From JARRQJ01 sp963810615 (GTDB taxonomy: Bacteria > Pseudomonadota > Gammaproteobacteria > DRLM01), in contig CAWEOA010000007.1 in NCBI GenBank assembly GCA_963810615.1, forward strand, positions 124,001-188,000: DNA of 64,000 nt. The letters are read 5' to 3'. Numbering within the stretch: the stretch's first letter is position 1; each line of letters begins with the position of its first letter. Below, piece after piece: positions 53,871 through 62,544 of the stretch. The position numbers and the translations under genes are program-made. Below the pieces are notes generated by a model. That model was not told where the DNA came from, ran no database searches, and worked only from the letters and a program-made list of their open reading frames with translations.

Positions 53871-53971
53871 AATCGCACCGATTACCCCAATTTTAAGGTG
53901 AACGGTAATTATTGAGTGATTCGCCCCGGGCGAATCGAACAGACAGCATTCAATCGAGGAGAGAAAACACA

Positions 53972-55915
53972 ATGGGAAAAATCATCGGCATCGATCTTGG
54001 AACCACGAATTCGTGTGTGGCGGTCCTGGAAGGGGGCAAACCCCGGGTCATCGAAAACGCCGAGGGTGCGCGTACCACGCCCTCCATTGTGGCCTTCAGC
54101 GACGACAGCGAAGTCCTGGTGGGTCAGGCCGCCAAGCGTCAGGCGGTCACCAACCCCAAAAACACCCTGTTCGCCATCAAGCGCCTCATCGGCCGCAAAT
54201 TCACCGATGACGTGGTCAAGCGCGACACCGGCATGGTGCCCTATAAGATAGTGGCCGCCGACAACGGCGACGCCTGGGTTGAGGCCCAGGGCAAGAAAAT
54301 GGCCCCGCAGGAAATCTCCGCGCGCATCCTGATGAAGATGAAAAAGACCGCCGAGGATTATCTTGGCGAGCCGGTCACCGAAGCGGTGATCACCGTGCCC
54401 GCCTATTTCAACGACTCGCAGCGCCAGGCCACCAAGGACGCCGGACGCATCGCCGGCCTGGAAGTGAAGCGCATCATCAACGAGCCCACCGCCGCGGCCC
54501 TGGCCTACGGCATGGACAAGCAGCGCGGTGAAGGCAAGATCGCGGTCTATGACCTGGGCGGCGGTACCTTCGACATCTCCATCATCGAGATCGCGGAAGT
54601 GGACGGCGAGCATCAGTTCGAAGTGTTGTCCACCAACGGCGATACCTTCCTCGGCGGCGAAGACTTCGACAAGCGCATCATCGATTACCTGGTGGCGGAA
54701 TTCAAAAAGGAATCGGGCGTCAATCTCGAAAACGACCCCCTGGCCCTGCAGCGCCTCAAAGAGGCGGCCGAGAAGGCCAAGATCGAACTGTCCTCCAGCC
54801 AGCAGACCGACATCAATCTGCCCTATGTGACGGCGGACGCCAGCGGTCCCAAGCATCTCAATATGAAGATCACCCGCGCTAAGCTGGAATCCCTGGTGGA
54901 AGACCTCATCAAGCGCACCGTCGCGCCATTGCAGATGGCGCTCAAGGACGCGGGCGTCAGCGCCGGCGACATCAACGAAGTCATCCTGGTGGGCGGTCAA
55001 ACCCGCATGCCCAAGGTGCAGGACACGGTACGTGAATTCTTCGGCAAGGAGCCGCGCAAGGACGTCAACCCGGACGAAGCGGTGGCCGTGGGTGCCGCCA
55101 TCCAGGCCGGTGTGTTGAGCGGTCACGTCAAGGACGTGTTGTTGCTCGACGTCACGCCGCTGTCCCTGGGTATCGAGACCCTGGGCGGGGTGATGACCAA
55201 GCTGGTCGAAAAGAACACCACGATTCCCACCAAGGCCTCGCAGACCTTCTCCACCGCGGAGGACAATCAGACCGCGGTGACCATCCATGTGTTGCAGGGT
55301 GAGCGTGAAATCGCCTCGGCCAACAAGTCACTGGGCCGTTTCGACCTCGCCGACATTCCGCCGGCGCCGCGCGGCATGCCGCAAGTGGAAGTGTCCTTCG
55401 ACATCGACGCCAACGGCATCTTGAACGTGTCGGCCAAGGACAAGGCCACCGGCAAGCAGCAGTCCATCGTCATCCGCGCCTCCAGCGGTCTCAACGAAGA
55501 TGAGATTCAGCGCATGGTGCAGGACGCCGAGGCCCACGCCGCCGACGACCAAAAATTCCACGAGCTGGTGGCGGCGCGCAATCAGGCGGACAACATGATC
55601 CACGCCGTGGAGAAATCCATCAAGGAACTGGGCGACAAGGTCGAGGCCGACGAGAAACAGAAGGCCGAGGGCGCCATCGCCGCCCTGCGCGAAGCCATGA
55701 AGGGCGACGACAAGGCGGACATCGAGGCCAAGACCCAGGCCCTCACCGAAGCCTCCGGCAAGATCGCCGAACGCGCCTATGCCCAGCAGCAACCGGCAGG
55801 CGGTGAAGCGGCAGGCGGCGCCGAAGCTTCCGCCGGTGGCGGCGAGAAGCAGCAGGGTCCCAAGGAAGAAGTGGTAGACGCCGAGTTCGAAGAGGTAGAC
55901 GACAACAAGCGCTAA
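53972..55915 (+). CDS. dnaK: Chaperone protein DnaK (Hsp70)
   Basis: The 647-residue Hsp70 starts with MGKIIGIDLGTTNSCVAVLEGG, and contains the ATPase motifs AVITVPAYFNDSQRQATKDAG, DLGGGTFDISIIE and VGGQTRMPKVQ. The substrate-binding domain has LLLDVTPLSLGIETLGG, and the C-terminus ends EEVDDNKR. ATG 53972 has AGGAGA before it. A plausible longer frame from 53912 was rejected. Confidence 0.98.
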   Translation: MGKIIGIDLGTTNSCVAVLEGGKPRVIENAEGARTTPSIVAFSDDSEVLVGQAAKRQAVTNPKNTLFAIKRLIGRKFTDDVVKRDTGMVPYKIVAADNGDAWVEAQGKKMAPQEISARILMKMKKTAEDYLGEPVTEAVITVPAYFNDSQRQATKDAGRIAGLEVKRIINEPTAAALAYGMDKQRGEGKIAVYDLGGGTFDISIIEIAEVDGEHQFEVLSTNGDTFLGGEDFDKRIIDYLVAEFKKESGVNLENDPLALQRLKEAAEKAKIELSSSQQTDINLPYVTADASGPKHLNMKITRAKLESLVEDLIKRTVAPLQMALKDAGVSAGDINEVILVGGQTRMPKVQDTVREFFGKEPRKDVNPDEAVAVGAAIQAGVLSGHVKDVLLLDVTPLSLGIETLGGVMTKLVEKNTTIPTKASQTFSTAEDNQTAVTIHVLQGEREIASANKSLGRFDLADIPPAPRGMPQVEVSFDIDANGILNVSAKDKATGKQQSIVIRASSGLNEDEIQRMVQDAEAHAADDQKFHELVAARNQADNMIHAVEKSIKELGDKVEADEKQKAEGAIAALREAMKGDDKADIEAKTQALTEASGKIAERAYAQQQPAGGEAAGGAEASAGGGEKQQGPKEEVVDAEFEEVDDNKR

Positions 55916-55925
55916 GCGTCTTTAA

Positions 55926-55948
55926 TCCCTCTCCCCCAGGGAGAGGGA
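55926..55948. repeat. CCCTCTCCC palindrome
   Basis: TCCCTCTCCC and GGGAGAGGGA are 10-bp arms separated by 3 nt, followed by CAGAGGGTGAGG. It is a common dispersed element, also seen near 53184 and 60674. Confidence 0.65.
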
Positions 55949-56025
55949 CAGAGGGTGAGGGGAGTAATAATCCCCAAGCATTGCCAGTCCGAAACGACTC
56001 GCACGCACACCCACAAAGCGGCTAC

Positions 56026-56053
56026 CAAGGGCGACTCGCAAGAGCCGCCCTTG
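56026..56053 (+). terminator. Strong hairpin between dnaK and dnaJ
   Basis: CAAGGGCG and CGCCCTTG flank CTC/GAG pairing with one mismatch around a GCAA loop. No U-run follows, so it may only attenuate or protect the dnaK message rather than stop transcription. Confidence 0.4.
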
Positions 56054-56096
56054 TGGCGTTAAAAACATTACTAAAATAACCAGGGTTGATGATTGA

Positions 56097-57233
56097 ATGG
56101 CAAAACGCGATTACTACGAAGTACTGGGCGTGGCCCGCAATGCCAGCGAGGACGATCTGAAAAAGGCCTACCGCCGCCTCGCAATGAAGTATCACCCCGA
56201 CCGCAATCCCGATAACGACAAGGCCGAAGCCAATTTCAAAGAGGCCAAAGAGGCCTATGAAGTCCTGACCGACGCGCGCAAGCGCGCCGCCTACGACCAG
56301 TTCGGCCACGCCGGTGTCGAAGGGGGCGCGGGCGGCGGTGGTGGAGCAGGGGGCGGCTTTAGCGACATCTTCGGTGATATCTTCGGAGACATCTTCGGCG
56401 CCGCCGCCGGTGCGCGCGGCGGCCAGCAATCACGGGTGCGCCGCGGCGCCGACCTGCGCTACAACCTGGAGATCAATCTGGAAGAGGCGGTGCACGGCAC
56501 CTCGGTGAAGATCCGCGTGCCCACCTACAGCGTGTGCAAGACCTGCGACGGCTCCGGCGCCGCCAAGGGCAGCGGCCCGGTGCCATGTACCCAATGCGGC
56601 GGCGTCGGCCAGATCCGCATGCAGCAGGGCTTCTTCTCCCTGCAACAAACCTGTCCACGGTGCCACGGTGCCGGCACCACCATCAAGGACCCGTGCAAGA
56701 CCTGCCACGGCCAGGGCCGCGTGCAGGAACACAAGACCCTGTCGGTCAAGATCCCCGCGGGCGTCGATACCGGCGACCGCATCCGTCTCGCCGGTGAAGG
56801 CGAGGCCGGCGAACACGGTGGCCCGGCGGGCGACCTCTACGTCTTCGTTCAGGTCAAAGAACATCCCATCTTTACTCGCGATGAGAACAATCTCTATTGC
56901 GAAGTCCCTATCAGCTTCGCCACCGCGGTGCTGGGCGGCGAGCTGGACGTGCCGACCCTGGACGGCCGCGTCAACCTCAAGATCGTCCCCGAAACCCAGT
57001 CCGGCCAGGTGTTCCGCCTGCGCGGCAAGGGCGTGCGCTCCGTCCACGGCGGCGAGACCGGCGACCTCATGTGCCGCGTGGTGGTGGAAACCCCCGTCAA
57101 ACTCAGCGAAAAACAAAAAGACCTGCTGCGCCAGTTCGACGCCACCCTCGCCGAGACCGCTCATAAACACAGCCCCAAGGCCAAGTCGTGGTTCGATGGG
57201 GTTAAGAAGTTTTTTGAGGATATAAAGTTTTAG
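56097..57233 (+). CDS. dnaJ: Chaperone protein DnaJ
   Basis: The 378-residue protein has the J domain with HPD (KYHPDRNPDN), a G/F-rich linker (GGAGGGGGAGGGF), four zinc-finger CxxCxGxG units (CKTCDGSGA, CTQCGGVGQ, CPRCHGAGT, CKTCHGQGR) and the C-terminal substrate-binding domain. It stimulates DnaK ATPase. It follows dnaK by 181 nt with a hairpin and a repeat between. Confidence 0.98.
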   Translation: MAKRDYYEVLGVARNASEDDLKKAYRRLAMKYHPDRNPDNDKAEANFKEAKEAYEVLTDARKRAAYDQFGHAGVEGGAGGGGGAGGGFSDIFGDIFGDIFGAAAGARGGQQSRVRRGADLRYNLEINLEEAVHGTSVKIRVPTYSVCKTCDGSGAAKGSGPVPCTQCGGVGQIRMQQGFFSLQQTCPRCHGAGTTIKDPCKTCHGQGRVQEHKTLSVKIPAGVDTGDRIRLAGEGEAGEHGGPAGDLYVFVQVKEHPIFTRDENNLYCEVPISFATAVLGGELDVPTLDGRVNLKIVPETQSGQVFRLRGKGVRSVHGGETGDLMCRVVVETPVKLSEKQKDLLRQFDATLAETAHKHSPKAKSWFDGVKKFFEDIKF

Positions 57234-57390
57234 GAACTGCTGAAGATTTTTTAGAATTGTCGTCTGATTTTTCAGCGGAGTTTTAAGTTGTGGCTGAGGG
57301 ATATTAAATAGCGGTGGAGAACAGTGAGAAATGTGTCGTAAGCTGACCGTTTTCACAGACTGATAAACTATCCGCTCGTTGTTAAAAGAA

Positions 57391-57461
57391 GCAAGCGTAG
57401 CCTGGGTTGAGCGGAAGCGAAACCCGGGTTTCACAAAATGCGTTCAACCCAGGCTACTTGC
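57391..57461. repeat. Dispersed inverted repeat with GTAGCCTGGGTTGA arms
   Basis: GCAAGCGTAGCCTGGGTTGA and TCAACCCAGGCTACTTGC form long arms around a 33-nt loop containing GCGAAACCCGGGTTT. It lies between the convergent dnaJ and cyclic-nucleotide-binding genes. Confidence 0.75.
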
Positions 57462-57475
57462 TGCTTTGCACAAGA

Positions 57476-58039
57476 TCAATAACGACCGCAGGCGTGGGTG
57501 ATGTAGTTGGTCAATTGTTGCCGTTCTTGGTTGGCCCGCATCAGGTTGCTGTGAGTTGCCTTGAACAGGCCTCGCATCACCCTGTAGGCCATTGTCGGGT
57601 GCCGATCGATGTACGAGTCCAAGATTTCCGGCTTCAAGGTATAAACGGTTGCACCGTCGACAGCTTCAAGCGTCGCCTTACGCGGGGTACCGTCAACAAA
57701 CGCCCTTGTCCCTGCGCATTCTCCTCGCGTCATCGTGTAGACGCCGATTTCGCGGCCGTCGACATTGGATAACACCGCGACTTTACCGGCTGCCACCAAC
57801 ACCAGTCGGTTGTCCACGTCTCCTTCGGTGACCAGGCGTTCGCCCGGGCTTAAGTGGCGGACTTCCATAATCGCAGCGAGCAATTCGCATTCTCCTGCGT
57901 CGAGTTCTTCGCCCAGGACTGACGCCTTGACGACAGTACCATCGGGGCGATCCTTTTCCAAAGGCTCGTCATTGCAGGCCGAAGGGCCTGTGGCTATTGC
58001 CAAGATATCTTCTATACCATCAACATAAAGTGCGTCCAT
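57476..58039 (-). CDS. Cyclic nucleotide-binding domain protein
   Basis: The 187-residue protein is one cNMP-binding (Crp-type) domain, from VLGEELDAGECELLAAIMEVRHLSPGERLVTEGDVDNRLVLVAAG to RGECAGTRAFVDGTPRKATLEAVDG. The usual phosphate-binding arginine loop is not clear (FVDGTPRKAT). The C-terminus lacks a DNA-binding helix-turn-helix, so it is not a Crp-type transcription factor. Its output is unknown. It is convergent with dnaJ. Confidence 0.85.
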   Translation of the reverse strand: MDALYVDGIEDILAIATGPSACNDEPLEKDRPDGTVVKASVLGEELDAGECELLAAIMEVRHLSPGERLVTEGDVDNRLVLVAAGKVAVLSNVDGREIGVYTMTRGECAGTRAFVDGTPRKATLEAVDGATVYTLKPEILDSYIDRHPTMAYRVMRGLFKATHSNLMRANQERQQLTNYITHACGRY

Positions 58040-58302
58040 ATTGTTTACCTCAACAGTTTGGCTTTAACTGTGGAGTAGCTTAACGCCGATTAAGTATTTA
58101 TAAAAATAGATATTAATAATAATAACGATAGTTTATTATCTATGTTTATGCCGTCGGTGAATGGAAAAATAATCAAAGGGGCCAGGCTCACATATCCGCA
58201 GCGACAAATAATTGGGGAAGCTCAGAGTGATTACAAATTAGATGGTGTGATGGTTGCTCAAAAATTTAATTCCGCTTTTCCTTAAGAAAGTGAATGCTCC
58301 AA

Positions 58303-58746
58303 ATGGATATAAATCGCAAGGCTCCCGCTATCGCATCCGCCGAGGCTCTCATCCGAGCGCCGTTGGATGTCGTGTGGTCGGTCCAGACCAACTTCACGGA
58401 GTGGAGCCGATGGAATCCGGACGTTGCATACGTCGATATGGAAGGACCACTAGCCCCCGGAACCGAGTTTCGTTGGAAGTCCGGTGGCGCCGCGATCACC
58501 TCTGAACTTAAAGAAGTCGAATTCAAGAGGCGAATTGTATGGACGGGCAAAATACTGGGTATTCGCGCGATTCATGTGTGGATGTTCGAGGAACAAGCAG
58601 ACGGTGTGCTCGTTCGAACCGAGGAGTCTTTTGATGGGCTGCTTGTGCGTCTTTTTGCCCGATCAATGCGACGTATGCTTGATTCCGCCTTGAGTAATGG
58701 CTTGGATGCATTAAAGTCAGAGTGTGAAAGGAGCCAAAGGGGATAG
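58303..58746 (+). CDS. SRPBCC family protein
   Basis: This 147-residue protein has the SRPBCC/START-like pattern IRAPLDVVWSVQTNFTEWSRWNPDVAYV and GTEFRWKSGGAAITSELKEVEFKRRIVWTG. Such proteins bind hydrophobic ligands or act as cyclases. The ATG at 58303 is preferred over 58294. The ligand is unknown. Confidence 0.8.
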   Translation: MDINRKAPAIASAEALIRAPLDVVWSVQTNFTEWSRWNPDVAYVDMEGPLAPGTEFRWKSGGAAITSELKEVEFKRRIVWTGKILGIRAIHVWMFEEQADGVLVRTEESFDGLLVRLFARSMRRMLDSALSNGLDALKSECERSQRG

Positions 58747-58787
58747 ATCTATTTGTTGTAAAAGGGGTAGTGGCAAAGGATGATCGT

Positions 58788-58815
58788 CTATTTCCTATTT
58801 CCTATTTCCTATTTC
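58788..58815. repeat. 7-bp tandem repeat CTATTTC x4
   Basis: Four perfect CTATTTC units plus a broken fifth (CTATTGC) lie 43-70 nt before the start codon of the downstream gene, in the expected promoter region. Unit number could change promoter spacing. Confidence 0.85.
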
Positions 58816-58857
58816 CTATTGCCATTGCCCCTATACACTGATGTGGAAGGAAATTAT

Positions 58858-59349
58858 ATGAATCGACAAGTTTGCGGCATTTTTTGGTCAGCGCGGGTGG
58901 TCGCTATCTTTCTGTTATTAAGCGTCTCCACGGCATTCGCAGAAACTCAGCAAGAGCACGTGCACCAAATGGCGCATGGCGTCATGCCCTTTGATATGAC
59001 AAAGACAGTACACATCTTCAAGATGACCGAGACGGGAGGCGTGCAACGGGTCATTGCGAAGGATGCGGGAGACGCCGATCAGATTACCTTAATTCAACAG
59101 CATCTCAAGCACGAGGCCGAGAAATTTCAGCGCGGCGATTACTCGGATCCGGCAATGTTGCATGGGTCTGACATGCCGGGGCTCAAGGCTCTTCAAGCCG
59201 GGGCCTCGGGTATCAAGGTTTCGTATGCAGCGCTTTCCGATGGTGCGGAAATTACCTTTGAAACGACCGATCTCCACTTGTTAACTGCAGTACATCGCTG
59301 GTTTGGGGCTCAGCTATCTGAGCACGGCGCCGACGCCAAGGCAGAGTGA
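58858..59349 (+). CDS. Uncharacterised periplasmic protein
   Basis: This 163-residue protein has a signal peptide (residues 1-28, core VVAIFLLLSVSTAFA). The mature domain reads HQMAHGVMPFDMTKTVHIFKMTETGGVQ, HLKHEAEKFQRGDYSDPAMLHGSDMPGLKALQAG and ITFETTDLHLLTAVHRWFGAQLSEHGAD. This conserved family is sometimes labelled aspartate carbamoyltransferase, but it has no such fold; the name should not be used. Several histidines (HQMAHG, HVHQ) hint at metal binding. AAGGA precedes the ATG at 58858. Confidence 0.75.
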   Translation: MNRQVCGIFWSARVVAIFLLLSVSTAFAETQQEHVHQMAHGVMPFDMTKTVHIFKMTETGGVQRVIAKDAGDADQITLIQQHLKHEAEKFQRGDYSDPAMLHGSDMPGLKALQAGASGIKVSYAALSDGAEITFETTDLHLLTAVHRWFGAQLSEHGADAKAE

Positions 59350-59493
59350 GTTGATTTGGCGTATAAGTATTGATCGATATGGAGGGTGATCAAACATTTT
59401 CCATCGGCCAAGACTTGCCATACGGATAAGTCACCGCAGCAAGATCGAAGACACGCTGCGCAAACGTTATTGATGTGGAATCAGGAGACTGTC

Positions 59494-59913
59494 ATGAGTA
59501 ATCAGAAAATGACTTTCCATGTGGAGTCGGTGCGCCTGAATGCGAATGGCAGTATTGCCCGTTGCAAGAGCGCTGAAATCGCGCTTGACACCGAACTAGC
59601 GGGTACTCCAGACGCATTCAACCCGGCAGAGCTTCTGCTGGCCGCCCTGTCGGCCTGCATGATCAAGGGCATCGAGCGAATGATACCTATCCTCAAATTC
59701 GCTCTGCGTGGTGTGGAGATTCGAGTAGATGGTGTCAGGCAGGACTTACCGCCTAAGATGGAATCGATCCGCTACGAAATAATCGTCGACACCGATGAGT
59801 CGGATCATAGACTGGAATTACTGCACGACAACGTGAAGAAGTTCGGCACTGTGTTCAATACGGTCGCAGTAGGGACCCAGCTAGCGGGAACGCTGCGGCG
59901 CAGGGAAAAATAG
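59494..59913 (+). CDS. OsmC family protein
   Basis: This 139-residue protein has the OsmC/Ohr fold: DTELAGTPDAFNPAELLLAALSACMIKGIERM, with the resolving-type cysteine in SACM near residue 52, and a C-terminal half FALRGVEIRVDGVRQ. The second catalytic cysteine found in true OsmC/Ohr peroxidases is not obvious. It may be a thiol or organic-sulphur protein of this superfamily. The start ATG 59494 has GGAGA before it. Confidence 0.82.
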   Translation: MSNQKMTFHVESVRLNANGSIARCKSAEIALDTELAGTPDAFNPAELLLAALSACMIKGIERMIPILKFALRGVEIRVDGVRQDLPPKMESIRYEIIVDTDESDHRLELLHDNVKKFGTVFNTVAVGTQLAGTLRRREK

Positions 59914-60021
59914 CATGATAAGGGTCTGGGTGGGTTTTTCGTTGGTGCTTATATAGTTGACGCCACATAACAAAGACAGACGATAAGGCGCAAACCAACC
60001 TAGCTAACCACTTTACAGATG

Positions 60022-60249
60022 CTAGCGTTGAGGTTTTCGCAACGGCAATTTATCAGGCTCCACTTTACTTAACTCCTGGAGAATGCGCCATATCGCCTCT
60101 CTCACCTCAGTATCAATGTCTTGAGGATCAGGTGATTGAATCTCTACGTCAAATAGCACTTGGACATGCTGCGTATCAGAGCGGAGGTCGATCGTGACTT
60201 TTCTTATTTTTTCACGGCCAAAACTAGAAAAACTTAGAGTAGTAGACAT
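60022..60249 (-). CDS. Hypothetical small protein (second of a two-gene unit)
   Basis: This 75-residue protein begins MSTTLSFSSFGREKIRKVTIDLRSDTQ and ends DTEVREAIWRILQELSKVEPDKLPLRKPQR, with a mixed beta/helix pattern. I do not recognise a family. It starts 3 nt after the end of the small frame at 60253-60387, so the two probably share a transcript. No toxin or antitoxin motif is evident. Confidence 0.5.
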   Translation of the reverse strand: MSTTLSFSSFGREKIRKVTIDLRSDTQHVQVLFDVEIQSPDPQDIDTEVREAIWRILQELSKVEPDKLPLRKPQR

Positions 60250-60252
60250 GGG

Positions 60253-60387
60253 TTATTTCTTTGTCATTTTAGGCTTGTTTTCCTTAGGTTCAGGTTTGGC
60301 CTCGGCGAACTTGCGTATTACATCGTCAAAGGGAACGGCCTGTTCCTCGTATTCGGAAAGGTCTATGGGTTAGGGTTTCTTTGCCAT
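60253..60387 (-). pseudogene. Small ORF with in-frame stop, partner of the 60022 gene
   Basis: The minus strand reads MAKKP, then TAA at 60370-60372, then the same frame continues PIDLSEYEEQAVPFDDVIRK and FAEAKPEPKENKPKMTKK to a stop at 60253. Proteins of the form MAKKPKPIDLS.YEEQAVPFDDV.R are recalled from proteobacterial genomes, so TAA here probably broke a Lys codon (AAA). Either it is a pseudogene or the stop is a sequencing error. Confidence 0.55.
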
Positions 60388-61194
60388 GGAAGGAGTTTAG
60401 ACCGTGGTTAAGGCTAAATCAATTAAGCTTACTGAGAAGATAATTTCTGCCGGGGTGGACGCTTTTTTTCGATTATGCGCTTGGTGTGCTTTCTCCTGGC
60501 GAGATGCTAATGCAAGCTTTTGTTACGATACTTTTAGCTCCACAGTCAGAACGATAAGGAGTCTGAGCCACTTCTGTCCCATTTACATTATTCGACATGG
60601 ATGTAACTGTTCGTTGAGAGCACTTTTTAAATGGTGACTCTTATTCCGGGCATGAAATTCCCAGTTAGAACGTTTCTTCCCCCTTACGGGAGAAGGTCAG
60701 GATGAGGGGGATAAATAATCAAAGCGTTAGCTTTTTAAATCCTCTCACCCCAACGGCTGCGCCCCCCTCGCATCGCTCTCCCCGGTGGGAGAGGGAGTAA
60801 ATGGGACAGTAGTGAGTCTGAGTCCTTATCCTTCAGTCCAATTTATCTTCTCGTTTCCGAAACACGCTCGACACATCAGAGCCCGTTTTAAGATTAAAGT
60901 TTTCAAGGATACGTTGCGAGGGTGTGAGCATAATACAGGAGGGCCGCTGGCATTATGTCAAAGTGGCCGAAAATCTTTAGCAGATCATCACGGTATCTTG
61001 TTAAACAAGAGTTCAAGTGCTGAATAAATTATAAGAGATTGGCTATCAACCTTATTAGTAGATTTGAGGGCAGATATCTGTCCTCGATTTATTCCGCAGG
61101 CATCACCTTAAACGCAGCCGTTCAGTTTGCCGTAATTGTTATCGGCATAGGATTGTGCAATGGTCGGGGTTCATACCTTGAGGGGGGGGAGGTA
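60388..61194. other. Intergenic region with palindromic repeats
   Basis: This 807-nt gap contains the repeat complex 60674-60797 (CTCCCCC/GGGGGAG-type arms, with TTCTTCCCCCTTACGGGAGAAGG at one side and CTCTCCCCGGTGGGAGAGGGAG at the other), and a small AAAGC-GTTA-GCTTTTT hairpin at 60721. No gene is supported. Confidence 0.6.
60674..60797. repeat. Paired G/C-rich palindromic repeat
   Basis: Two palindromes of the CTCTCCC/GGGAGAG family lie head to head around an AT-rich centre. Similar palindromes occur at 53184 and 55926. Confidence 0.6.
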
Positions 61195-62412
61195 ATGAGC
61201 ACTATAATTTATTCAAATATCTTTCGTCGCACGCTGTTTCTATCCTTGAGTCTCGTCTTGATGGCGGGTGGGATAGATGCCAACGCAATCACCATTACTT
61301 ACGTCAACGCAGGGCCCAGCGATTCGAGGATATTCGTAGGTTTCGCTAACGACTCCTCTGGCAATACGACCAGTGATCTGGTCTCGGATCCATCGGCATA
61401 TAGTCGCAACGATACGCTATATGGTCCGTTACCGGCGCCCGGGAATCTGCCGGCTTTTGATGCGATGGCCTATGGCGCGGCGGAGCTGGGCACCGATCTG
61501 TACTGTACGGTCTGCTACGGTGCTCGATCGGTCTTTGCGCCGTTGTTATATCCTTCCACCTATTTCCAGGCGCACGGTGAAACTCTGGCGCCCACCGGAA
61601 CCTACTCCAGCAATGCTTTTTCGTTTTCCGGGGATACGACTTCGACAAGTCCAACCGCATGGATCATTCATGTCGATCCCAGTGGCAGCGAAGTGCCCGG
61701 CACTCCGACACAGGTCATGGTCACGGGATCAATTGCAGGTTTCGTGTCCGTCGCCGGGTCCAGCATGGCTAATGCGCTCTGGAATGTGATGTCACCATCT
61801 AACGGCACGGTCATGTCCGGCACGTCCAGCCAGTCAACTCCGGGGACAACCAATTTCAGCGATTCAGGCACGCTTATTTTTACCATTCCGTTGGGCAGTA
61901 CTTTTGACTTGCTGGTTAATTACGATCTGTCGACCTCAGGCAGCGGCGCAGGCGCCAATTCCACTAGTGAAGTTTCCCAATCCTTGGTTCAAGTCTCGGC
62001 GGTGATTGTGCCGCCGGTTGCGCCTGTGGTTACCGTCAGCTTTCCCGGACCGTCTTTAGGGGGGACGACCGTTGTATTGCCGGCAGGTCCATATCACAAG
62101 AATCGAACGATTCCCCTCAGGATCGAAGTCCGCGACGGCAATGGAGATCTTATCAGCGATGATGAGGCCAACAAGTTGGATGCGCGCATCATCGTCTACC
62201 CCACATCGAAAGAAGAGGGTGACGGAAAGCCCATTGAACTCAAGCCCATGCCTCAGCGTAAGGACGATACCTTCCGGTATAACGCCGGAAGCAACCAGTT
62301 CTTCTATAATCTGAGCACCTATGGTCAAGCATGGGCTGCCGATCAGACCTACCGTATCGAGGTCCGGATTAATGGTAAACCCATGGGGGAAGCGTTTTTC
62401 TCTCTGCGCTGA
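61195..62412 (+). CDS. Secreted protein with a PxKF-like C-terminal domain
   Basis: The 405-residue protein starts at ATG 61195, preceded by a G8 tract and AGGT. The N-terminus is a signal peptide (core FRRTLFLSLSLVLMAGGIDANA). The middle (about 30-290) is Ser/Thr/Gly/Asn-rich and low in lysine, as in secreted surface proteins, with a Cys pair in DLYCTVCYG. The C-terminus (about 300-405) reads YHKNRTIPLRIEVRDGNGDLI, then RYNAGSNQFFYNLSTYG and TYRIEVRINGKPMGEAFFSL, which fits the PxKF type domain seen in exported proteins. No PEP-CTERM tail follows. Function is unknown. Confidence 0.7.
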   Translation: MSTIIYSNIFRRTLFLSLSLVLMAGGIDANAITITYVNAGPSDSRIFVGFANDSSGNTTSDLVSDPSAYSRNDTLYGPLPAPGNLPAFDAMAYGAAELGTDLYCTVCYGARSVFAPLLYPSTYFQAHGETLAPTGTYSSNAFSFSGDTTSTSPTAWIIHVDPSGSEVPGTPTQVMVTGSIAGFVSVAGSSMANALWNVMSPSNGTVMSGTSSQSTPGTTNFSDSGTLIFTIPLGSTFDLLVNYDLSTSGSGAGANSTSEVSQSLVQVSAVIVPPVAPVVTVSFPGPSLGGTTVVLPAGPYHKNRTIPLRIEVRDGNGDLISDDEANKLDARIIVYPTSKEEGDGKPIELKPMPQRKDDTFRYNAGSNQFFYNLSTYGQAWAADQTYRIEVRINGKPMGEAFFSLR

Positions 62413-62422
62413 TGATTAAATC

Positions 62423-62476
62423 GGGGTCGGTGACGATTGGTGCTCATTCATAGTATCAATTGTCGCCGACCCCTTT
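62423..62476 (+). terminator. Long hairpin after the PxKF-like gene
   Basis: GGGGTCGGTGACGATTG and CAATTGTCGCCGACCCC pair over 17 positions, with two G-U wobbles, around a 17-nt loop, followed by TTTGATTTC. It lies 10 nt past the stop and could serve as a bidirectional terminator. Confidence 0.65.
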
Positions 62477-62544
62477 GATTTCTACGGCGTAAACTTCCCT
62501 TATTATGAACGGAGTTTCATGCCCTGCTCGCGTGTCGAATTGGC

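Noticed and set aside
53909..55288. 459-codon minus-strand ORF over dnaK
   Set aside because: It is the antisense shadow of dnaK, caused by GC-rich codon bias; no family motif or start support.
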